This document shows, one piece after another, positions 4,552 to 9,636 of a DNA stretch of 16,288 nt (positions within the stretch are counted from its first letter, which is position 1; every line of letters begins with the position of its first letter). The notes under the pieces are model-generated. The model made no database searches, was not told where the DNA came from, and saw only the letters and a list, made by a program, of their open reading frames with translations. A program made the position numbers and the translations under genes. Origin of the DNA: Planctomycetes bacterium RIFCSPHIGHO2_12_FULL_52_36 (GTDB lineage: Bacteria > Planctomycetota > Brocadiia > Brocadiales > Bathyanammoxibiaceae); the NCBI GenBank assembly GCA_001828545.1, contig MHYW01000117.1, positions 1-16,288 on the forward strand, given 5' to 3'.

Positions 4552-5985
4552 TTAGCGTAATCCTTCCACCGCAGCCTGTGGGCATAGGAAATTGGCCAAA
4601 CCGTTCGTATCCCGAACCGTTGCCGAGGAGTCTTTGGGATTTGCGTTACTTTCTCTGGCAGTTCTGGTGTTCCTGGCCTGAGCAGTACTGTCTCTATCAG
4701 AAATGTTGGTATCCCTCACCAGGTCGCAAGAGGGGTCTATAGAGCCATCGGCCCTGAGCTTTAGCACCCAAAAGTCCCCCTTTCCCGCACCAAAGGAGAA
4801 CGTACAACCAGCCACTACGTACCCCCCATCACGGGTCTGTTGGACGGAATGGACATCCTCTCCACCGGTACCTCCATAGGTTCTCTGCCATTCCACAGAG
4901 CCGTCGGGCCTGAGCTTCAAGACCCAAAAGTCCCCGCCTCCAGCACCGAAGGACCCCGTGTCACCACCCACTATGTACCCTCCATCAGTAGCTTGCTGGA
5001 CGGAATAGGCCCTGTCACCACGGTCTCCCCCATAGGTCTTCTGCCATTCAACAGTTCCATCAGTCCTGAGCTTCAAGACCCAGAAATCCCCATTTTCATT
5101 ACCGAAGGAGCGTGTCTCACCCGCTATTATGTAGCCCCCATCAAGGGTCTGCTGGATGGAATTGACACTATCCCAATTATCTCCCCCATAGGTTTTTTGC
5201 CACTCTATAACCCCGTCAGACCGTAGTTTCAAGACCCACATATCAGGGGTTTCTTCCCCCCTGGTAACGAATGAACTTGTACTGCCAGCCACAACGTAGC
5301 CTCCATCCCTGGTCTGCTGAATGGAACGGGCATCGTCCCAATCCTCGCCCCCATAGGTCTTCTCCCAGTCTACAGTCCCATCGGGTCTGAGCTTCAAGAC
5401 CCAAAAGTCAACCTTACCCGCACCAAAGGACCGTGTCTTACCAGCTACTACGTACCCCCCATCACTAGTCTGCTGGATGGAATCGGCCCGCTCTCCGCCA
5501 TCTCCACCATATAGCTTCTGCCACTCCACGTTGCCAACTGAGTTAAGCTTTAAGACCCAGCAAACACCCCTCTTATCAAAGGACAGTGTCCAACCGGCAA
5601 CTATATACCCCCCATCACTTGTCTGCTGGATGGAATGGGCCTCATCCGCATTATCTCCCCCGTAGGTCTTCTGCCACTCCACAGCCCCATCTGCTCTGAG
5701 CTTTAAGACCCAAATGTCCCTATCCTTTTGTCCATGCCTCTCTATAGTGCTAAAGGACTCCGTATAGCCAGCTACTACGTATCCCCCATCTGCGGTCTGC
5801 CGGATTGAATGGGCCCTTTCATGATTAGCCCCACCATAAGTGGCCACCCAGCCCATTGTCTCAGAGGACACGGGGGTGGCCAGAATAAGTAGACAGTAGA
5901 CAGTAAACAGTAGGCAGAGTAGGGGCGGGGTTACCCCGCCCTTATGGCAGCAGACAGTAGGCAGTAGACAAAATAAGGGTAACAT
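4552..5985 (-). CDS. Exported seven-repeat WVLKLR beta-propeller protein B
   Basis: From ATG 5985 the product is 477 aa. The N-terminal ~42 residues are hydrophobic and signal-like, ending LATPVSSETMGW; their coding DNA consists of CTACTGTCTACTGCC heptad repeats plus a GTAGGGGC palindrome (5919-5945) that encodes the hydrophilic HKGGVTPP. Seven repeats of ~51-64 residues follow, each with GGYxVAG, WVLKLR and W(Q/E)KxYGG, as in a seven-bladed propeller. The first repeat has an extra loop (STIERHGQKDRD) and the fourth VTRGEETPD. The C-terminal ~55 residues, after DPSC, are Ser/Thr/Asn/Asp-rich with SNANPKDSSA and a late LCP. ATG 5985 is preferred to TTG 5994, which lies in the -10 box. It is probably a secreted or surface protein; ligand unknown. 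Confidence 0.85.
   Translation of the reverse strand: MLPLFCLLPTVCCHKGGVTPPLLCLLFTVYCLLILATPVSSETMGWVATYGGANHERAHSIRQTADGGYVVAGYTESFSTIERHGQKDRDIWVLKLRADGAVEWQKTYGGDNADEAHSIQQTSDGGYIVAGWTLSFDKRGVCWVLKLNSVGNVEWQKLYGGDGGERADSIQQTSDGGYVVAGKTRSFGAGKVDFWVLKLRPDGTVDWEKTYGGEDWDDARSIQQTRDGGYVVAGSTSSFVTRGEETPDMWVLKLRSDGVIEWQKTYGGDNWDSVNSIQQTLDGGYIIAGETRSFGNENGDFWVLKLRTDGTVEWQKTYGGDRGDRAYSVQQATDGGYIVGGDTGSFGAGGGDFWVLKLRPDGSVEWQRTYGGTGGEDVHSVQQTRDGGYVVAGCTFSFGAGKGDFWVLKLRADGSIDPSCDLVRDTNISDRDSTAQARNTRTARESNANPKDSSATVRDTNGLANFLCPQAAVEGLR
5919..5945. repeat. GTAGGGGC palindrome inside the propeller B signal-peptide coding region
   Basis: GTAGGGGCGGGGT and ACCCCGCCCTTAT form a near-perfect palindrome of 27 nt, a multiple of three, in frame within the gene. 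It encodes HKGGVTPP on the minus strand, between two hydrophobic runs. At the aligned place in propeller A a different palindrome (575-590) encodes RRLKPAA. Confidence 0.7.
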
Positions 5986-5992
5986 TTCTGGC

Positions 5993-6021
5993 AAGATACA
6001 AATATCTCAGGAAGAAGTCAA
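5993..6021 (-). promoter_or_regulatory. Sigma70-type promoter of propeller B, predicted leaderless
   Basis: On the minus strand, TTGACT (6016-6021) is followed by a 17-nt spacer and TATCTT (5993-5998), which ends 7 nt before ATG 5985. This matches the propeller A promoter box for box. Flanking sequence (CCTTCCTAACGTGGG, minus-strand complement CCCACGTTAGGAAGG) is also conserved between A and B. Confidence 0.7.
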
Positions 6022-6062
6022 TACCCTTCCTAACGTGGGCAAATATCTTTCGGTAGACAGCA

Positions 6063-6090
6063 GTAGGGGCGGTTCGCGAACCGCCCCTAC
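6063..6090. repeat. Perfect GTAGGGGC palindrome upstream of propeller B
   Basis: GTAGGGGCGGTTCG and CGAACCGCCCCTAC form a 28-nt perfect palindrome between the propeller B promoter and the conserved upstream block. Copies A and C carry other repeats at this place. Confidence 0.8.
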
Positions 6091-6091
6091 A

Positions 6092-6182
6092 ACTTATTTT
6101 TGACTTCCCTGTTAAACCCAGTTGCATCCTGTTGAATCCAGCCATTTACTCTTTTGAAAGGTATGTTATACAAAGAGGTGTT
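6092..6182. promoter_or_regulatory. Conserved ~90-bp upstream block, copy B, with tandem 14-bp sites
   Basis: The two direct repeats are CCTGTTAAACCCAG (6108-6121) and CCTGTTGAATCCAG (6128-6141), again 20 bp apart. The block is nearly identical to copy A (803-893), including the TGTTATACAAAGAGGTGTTGGG end. Its distance to the propeller start differs between copies because different repeats were inserted between them. Confidence 0.55.
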
Positions 6183-6183
6183 G

Positions 6184-6260
6184 GGACAGCAGTCAGGAAT
6201 CAGCAGTCAGTAGTCAGCAAGATTACTGATTGCTGATAGCTGATTGCTGACTTGCTGATA
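6184..6260. repeat. Heptad-type palindromic repeat directly before the tail tube gene
   Basis: CAGCAGTCAGGAATCAGCAG and TAGTCAGC units are followed by TGATTGCTGATAGCTGATTG and CTTGCTGATA. The repeat ends 5 nt before the tail tube ATG, leaving no Shine-Dalgarno sequence for that gene. Confidence 0.7.
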
Positions 6261-6265
6261 AAAAC

Positions 6266-7213
6266 ATGACTCAAGCAACCGCGCATAACGTAAGGCTGGC
6301 CTATGTGGAGGAGACCTCCTTCGGGGTGGTCCCGCCCTCTCCCCTGATGACCGTACTACCACTGATAAAAGAAGAGTTGGACGTCCAGGACAGGAATTTC
6401 TCAGTAGCAAGGAGAGGGGAGGAGAGGGTGTTGACTGCCACCTCAGCGGGTCCCCTGGAGGTGGGGGGGAGACTGGACTTGTTCCTGGAGCTGGAGTCAA
6501 TAGGTACCCTTTTAAAGCACGCCCTGGGGAGTGCCACCACAACTGGGAGTTCTGCCCCTTATACCCACCTCCTCCTGGGCAGTGGCTCCCTACCCCCGGG
6601 GCTATCCATAGAGAAGGCCTTCCTGGATATCAACCGCTTCCTCCACTTCAAGGGGTGCCGAATTGACCACCTCGGGCTGATATTTCCACCCTCAGGCGGG
6701 CCTATAAGGGTGAGGCTAGCCCTCCTGACCAAGGGGATGGACGTCCTGCCAGGACAACTTGCCTCCGGATTGACGGAGACCCAGACCCTGCCCCTTGCCT
6801 ACAGCCTTAGCCTGGAAGAGGGGGGCCTCGCCGTAGGGGGTCCCCTGGGGATTGAGTTAATACTGGAGAACCACCTCTTCAGGGATGGACATGCACTGGG
6901 TTCAAGGGAGAGGTGGTTCCTCGGGCCTGGGGTCAGGAGGGTATCGGGCAATCTACTACTGGGAACCGAAGATATGAGTTACCTCAGCAAATACCTGGCA
7001 CTCAATAGCACCTCCCTGAAGATTAGCGTAACCGCCCCCTCAGGGGGTTCACTGGAGGTCTTCCTGCCCAGGGTGGTCTTCACGGGACAAATCAGTTCAG
7101 TTACCGGGGAAGATGGGGGCGTCCGGCAAGGCATCTCTTTCCTCGCCCTGAAGGAGGACGGGCTTGGGACGGATATGAAGGTAACCCTCATTAACAATCA
7201 ACCGAAGGTATGA
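6266..7213 (+). CDS. Phage tail tube protein (major tail protein)
   Basis: The 315-aa protein has the layout of the larger phage tail-tube family: an N-terminus NVRLAYVEETSFGVVPPSP, a first domain with strand-rich GPLEVGGRLDLFLELESIGTLLKHALG, a second domain with KGCRIDHLGLIFPPSGGPIRVRLALL, and a final section with SLKISVTAPSGGSLEVFLPRVVFTGQ. It would polymerise into the tube through which DNA passes. The A-x-E-T-x-F-G-x-x-P start is typical of the family. ATG 6266 has no Shine-Dalgarno sequence because the heptad repeat abuts it, so expression may depend on leader context or be impaired. It lies between two propeller cassettes, and the usual chaperone and tape-measure genes do not follow. 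Confidence 0.75.
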   Translation: MTQATAHNVRLAYVEETSFGVVPPSPLMTVLPLIKEELDVQDRNFSVARRGEERVLTATSAGPLEVGGRLDLFLELESIGTLLKHALGSATTTGSSAPYTHLLLGSGSLPPGLSIEKAFLDINRFLHFKGCRIDHLGLIFPPSGGPIRVRLALLTKGMDVLPGQLASGLTETQTLPLAYSLSLEEGGLAVGGPLGIELILENHLFRDGHALGSRERWFLGPGVRRVSGNLLLGTEDMSYLSKYLALNSTSLKISVTAPSGGSLEVFLPRVVFTGQISSVTGEDGGVRQGISFLALKEDGLGTDMKVTLINNQPKV

Positions 7214-7218
7214 CTCTT

Positions 7219-7235
7219 ATCCGCCCGAGGCGGAT
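7219..7235. repeat. ATCCGCCCGAGGCGGAT palindrome after the tail tube gene
   Basis: This 17-nt palindrome of the TCCGCCTGAGGCGGA family starts 6 nt after the stop and is followed by TTTTC. It could act as a weak terminator, but the T-run is short. It marks the left edge of the third cassette. Confidence 0.6.
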
Positions 7236-7277
7236 TTTCAAAAGGTGCGTCTGGATACACCTTACATTACTTACCAT

Positions 7278-7298
7278 AGAAGTCTTAGAGAGACTTCT
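7278..7298. repeat. Small perfect hairpin in the leader of lipoyl-like gene C
   Basis: AGAAGTCT (7278-7285) and AGACTTCT (7291-7298) are perfectly complementary around TAGAG. No T-run follows. It may be a leader structure or an operator; it does not belong to the dispersed families seen elsewhere in the window. Confidence 0.45.
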
Positions 7299-7364
7299 AA
7301 CAAGCAATTATTAAGGCCATATATAAGTAAGATGGAAGGACGGCCGCTGTAAAAGGAGAGGCAC

Positions 7365-7646
7365 ATGACAATCAAAGACCGGGACATTGGGATAATAGTT
7401 GACAGATGGACGGTACCAGTTTACCCCCCTAGCACTGGCAGGATTCTCGAATGGTATGGAAAGGACTACTTATACGTAAGGAAAGGAGAACCGCTCTACC
7501 AGTTTAAATATTACGTGATGCAGATAAAAGAGGATGTTCCCTCTCCTGTTACAGGCATCCTTCGCATATTTGTAAGAGCGGACCCGGATACGGATATCTC
7601 GACAGTCACTCGGATAGCCGAGATAAAGATGGACATTCCAATCTAA
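7365..7646 (+). CDS. Small lipoyl/biotinyl-domain-like protein C, modification lysine replaced by Gln
   Basis: The 93-aa product has PVYPPSTGRILEWYGKDYLYVRKGEPLYQF in the first half and DVPSPVTGILRIFV ... TRIAEIKMD in the second, which aligns with the lipoyl-like domain of gene 4102-4452 (first G at the turn, V-x-x-GE-x-L, then VPSP-x-x-G). The residue eight before the last P of VPSP is Gln53, again in place of the modified lysine. Unlike the other copy it has no long leader. AAAGGAGAG lies about 7 nt upstream of ATG. It follows the tail tube and converges on propeller C, repeating the gene order of the second cassette. The fold call rests on motif similarity; the function is unknown. Confidence 0.55.
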   Translation: MTIKDRDIGIIVDRWTVPVYPPSTGRILEWYGKDYLYVRKGEPLYQFKYYVMQIKEDVPSPVTGILRIFVRADPDTDISTVTRIAEIKMDIPI

Positions 7647-7733
7647 GGAAGCGTCTGGCTACTCTAGGTTCGCCACAGCGAGACTACTCAGGATAGCCAG
7701 CACAGTCCTCCGGCCATCGTCTTCAACCGCTGT

Positions 7734-9074
7734 CTAGGGGCAGAGGATGTGGGTTGTGATGTCTGTGGCTGAAATGATAGCCGAGGAGTCCTGTGGATTG
7801 GCATTACTATCTGCAACACTTGCAGTGGTGTCCAGCATCGTAGCGTTACTATTTATTCCTAGAGTGCTAGTATCTCTCATAAACTCGCAAGAGGGGTCTA
7901 TAGAGCCATTGGAGTTGAGCTTTAAGACCCAGATGTCGTGACTTCCAGCACTAAATGAGCCCGTATTACCAGCTACTATGTACCTACCATCACTTATCTG
8001 CTGAACGGAATTAGCTCTATCATCCTCAACCCCCCCGTAGGTCTTCTGCCACGCTATTGTCCCATCTGCCCTGAGCTTCAAGACCCAGATGTCAGCCTCC
8101 CCAATGCTGAAGGACATTGTATAACCTGCTATTATGTACCCGCCGTCTCTAGTCTGCTGGACGGACTTGGACACATCCACATTAACCCCCCCGTAGGTCT
8201 TCTGCCACTCTACTGTCCCATCGGCCCTGAGCTTCAAGACCCAAACGTCAAAGGCTTTTGTACCGAAGGACCGTGTCCCACCAGCCACTACGTACCCACT
8301 ATCATTGGTCTGCCGGATGGAACGAACCTCATCTACATTAACCCCCCCGTAGGTCTTCTGCCACTCTACTGTCCCATCGGCCCTGAGCTTCAAGACCCAG
8401 ACGTCCTCCTTTCCAGCACCGAAAGACCGTGTCTCACCGGCCACTATGTGCCCCCCGTCGCTCGTTTGCTGAATGGAATAGCCTTCGTCTGAGCCACCTC
8501 CCCCATAGGTCTTCTGCCACTCCACCGTCCCATCGGCCCTGAACTTCAAGACCCAGACGTCCTCCTTTCCAGCACCGAAAGACCGTGTCCAACCAGCCAC
8601 TATGTACCCCCCATCGCGGGTTTCGCAGACGGACTCAGCCACATCCCCGTTAGCTCCCCCATAGGTCTTCTGCCACTCCACCGTCCCATCGGCCCTGAGC
8701 TTCAGTATCCAAACATCACCCTTTCCAGCACCGAAGGAACCCGTATAACCAGCCACTATATAGCCCCCGTCTCTGGCCTGCTGAACAGACTCAGCCGACT
8801 CCCTGTCAAATCCCCCATAGGTCTTCTGCCACTCTACCGTCCCATCTGGCCTGAGCTTCAGTACCCAAATATCAATCCTGCCAACACTGAAAGACCTTGT
8901 CTCACCGGCCACTATGTACCCCCCGTCACGGGTCTCGTGGATGGAATTGGCTCGGTCGTAATCAAATCCCCCGTAGGTGGCGTCCCAGCCGTCCGGGGCG
9001 GAGAAGGCGGGGCCCTCATGGTAAAAGAACTGGCAGGCAACTGCAAGTAGTAGGCGGAGTACGGAATGTAACAT
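7734..9074 (-). CDS. Exported seven-repeat WVLKLR beta-propeller protein C
   Basis: From ATG 9074 the product is 446 aa. The signal-like N-terminus MLHSVLRLLLAVACQFFY ... PAFSAPDGW lacks the heptad-derived sequence found in A and B and probably shows the ancestral form. Seven repeats of 52 residues follow with little length variation, each with DGGYIVAGxTxSFGAGxxDxWVLKLRADGTVEWQKTYGG. One blade has a SVCETRDGG variant Cys and one has WVLKF. The tail after DPSC is ~55 residues, Thr/Ser/Asn-rich, with SNANPQDSSA and ends LCP, as in copy B. Adjacent blades share a 65-bp identical DNA stretch. ATG 9074 is aligned with the starts of A and B; an in-frame TTG at 9110 is part of the -35 box. Role unknown, probably extracellular. 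Confidence 0.87.
   Translation of the reverse strand: MLHSVLRLLLAVACQFFYHEGPAFSAPDGWDATYGGFDYDRANSIHETRDGGYIVAGETRSFSVGRIDIWVLKLRPDGTVEWQKTYGGFDRESAESVQQARDGGYIVAGYTGSFGAGKGDVWILKLRADGTVEWQKTYGGANGDVAESVCETRDGGYIVAGWTRSFGAGKEDVWVLKFRADGTVEWQKTYGGGGSDEGYSIQQTSDGGHIVAGETRSFGAGKEDVWVLKLRADGTVEWQKTYGGVNVDEVRSIRQTNDSGYVVAGGTRSFGTKAFDVWVLKLRADGTVEWQKTYGGVNVDVSKSVQQTRDGGYIIAGYTMSFSIGEADIWVLKLRADGTIAWQKTYGGVEDDRANSVQQISDGRYIVAGNTGSFSAGSHDIWVLKLNSNGSIDPSCEFMRDTSTLGINSNATMLDTTASVADSNANPQDSSAIISATDITTHILCP
8179..8399. repeat. 65-bp identical DNA in neighbouring blades of propeller C
   Basis: Positions 8179-8243 and 8335-8399 are identical and lie exactly 156 bp apart, that is 52 codons or one blade. 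Other blades are similar but diverged. This suggests a recent unequal crossover or gene conversion within the gene. Confidence 0.75.
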
Positions 9075-9081
9075 TTCTTGC

Positions 9082-9110
9082 AGGGTATAAAGGCCCTGGA
9101 AGAAAGTCAA
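9082..9110 (-). promoter_or_regulatory. Promoter of propeller C
   Basis: TTGACT (9105-9110) sits at exactly the same distance (36 nt) before ATG 9074 as in A and B. The -10 is less clear: TACCCT at the 17-nt spacing (9082-9087), or TATACC with a 15-nt spacing (9084-9089). The conserved CTTCC after the -35 supports homology with the other two promoters. Confidence 0.5.
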
Positions 9111-9141
9111 GGAGATTCCAAAGGGGTAGCGTGGAGTATTG

Positions 9142-9214
9142 AGCTAGTAGTCAGTAGCTAGTAGCCAGGGTTGAATTTTTTCTCCTCGCTACTATCTACC
9201 AGCTACTAGCTACA
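9142..9214. repeat. CTAGTAGTCAGTAGCTAG / CTACCAGCTACTAGCTAC inverted repeat
   Basis: The left arm GCTAGTAGTCAGTAGCTAGT pairs imperfectly with CTACTATCTACCAGCTACTA around an AT-rich TTGAATTTTTTCTCC loop. It is a variant of the heptad family and lies between the propeller C promoter and its conserved block. Confidence 0.65.
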
Positions 9215-9300
9215 GTTTTTGACTCCCCTGTTAAATCCAGTGGTATCCTGTTGAATCCAGCCATTTACTCTTTTGAAAGATATGTTATATAAAGAGGTGT
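9215..9300. promoter_or_regulatory. Conserved ~90-bp upstream block, copy C, with tandem 14-bp sites
   Basis: CCTGTTAAATCCAG (9227-9240) and CCTGTTGAATCCAG (9247-9260) are direct repeats 20 bp apart, followed by CCATTTACTCTTTTGAAAGA and a TATATAAAGAGGTGT end. The two sites are identical to those of copy A even though the promoter-proximal parts of A and C have diverged, which suggests selection on the sites. Confidence 0.55.
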
Positions 9301-9305
9301 AGAGT

Positions 9306-9390
9306 CAGGAGACAGCAGTCAGCAGGTCAGTAGTCAGTAGGGACGGGGTAACCCCGCCCCTACAAAAATTCCTGATTGCTGAATTCCTGA
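9306..9390. repeat. Heptad palindrome interrupted by a GTAGGGGC-type palindrome
   Basis: The left CAGCAGTCAGCAGGTCAGTA units are separated from the right CCTGATTGCTGAATTCCTGA units by GTAGGGACGGGGTAACCCCG... (9337-9363). The inner palindrome occupies the loop position that in the copies at 897-975 and 6184-6260 is a short AAGATTA. Confidence 0.7.
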
Positions 9391-9466
9391 AAAACGGCAA
9401 CCGAAGGTTCCATCCGCCTGAGACCCTGGACCTGACATGGTTCAGGGAGGCGGACAGGATTCCAAG

Positions 9467-9563
9467 AGGCCCGAAGGAGACACACCCCTGTCCCCTCTTT
9501 CCCTCCTATTAAGGAGGGTTAGGGAGGTGTTAGAGGGGAGGTATTCTCCTTCGGGCCTTTTTG
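9467..9563 (+). terminator. Rho-independent terminator with a 66-nt palindromic insertion in its loop (copy C)
   Basis: AGGCCCGAAGGAG (9467-9479) and CTCCTTCGGGCCT (9546-9558) form a perfect 13-bp stem followed by TTTTTG TTTT. The 66-nt loop contains the palindromic CCCTCCT / AGGAGGG element flanked by ACCCCT...AGGGGAGGT. The arms and preceding GATTCCAAG match copy A at 1046-1213, while the loops are unrelated. Confidence 0.7.
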
Positions 9564-9636
9564 TTTTACATACCATAGCCTGTAGCAAAGAGACATGACG
9601 CACCAACCTCTGACGGTGAAGACGTAAGGCACAACT

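Larger units (their letters stand above)
9075..9636. other. 562-nt intergenic region with control elements and nested repeats
   Basis: No credible gene is present. It holds the propeller C promoter, a CTAGTAGTCAGTAGCTAG inverted repeat (9142-9214), conserved block C (9215-9300), a heptad palindrome with a GTAGGGGC-type element inside it (9306-9390), the AACCGAAGGTT hairpin (about 9400-9410), a long TCCGCCTGA...TCAGGGAGGCGGA inverted repeat (about 9413-9456), and the interrupted terminator (9467-9563). The last ~70 nt lead to the hub gene. Confidence 0.7.

Noticed and set aside
4840..5226. Plus-strand open frames across the propeller genes, including 136-369 and 5477-5665
   Set aside because: They are antisense shadows of the repeated blades; the same frame stays open because the blade DNA is repetitive, and they lack ribosome-binding sites.
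5986..5994. TTG start 9 nt upstream for propeller B (and the equivalents for A and C)
   Set aside because: In A and B the TTG lies at the -10 box, and in C it is part of the -35 box; the aligned ATG is shared by all three.
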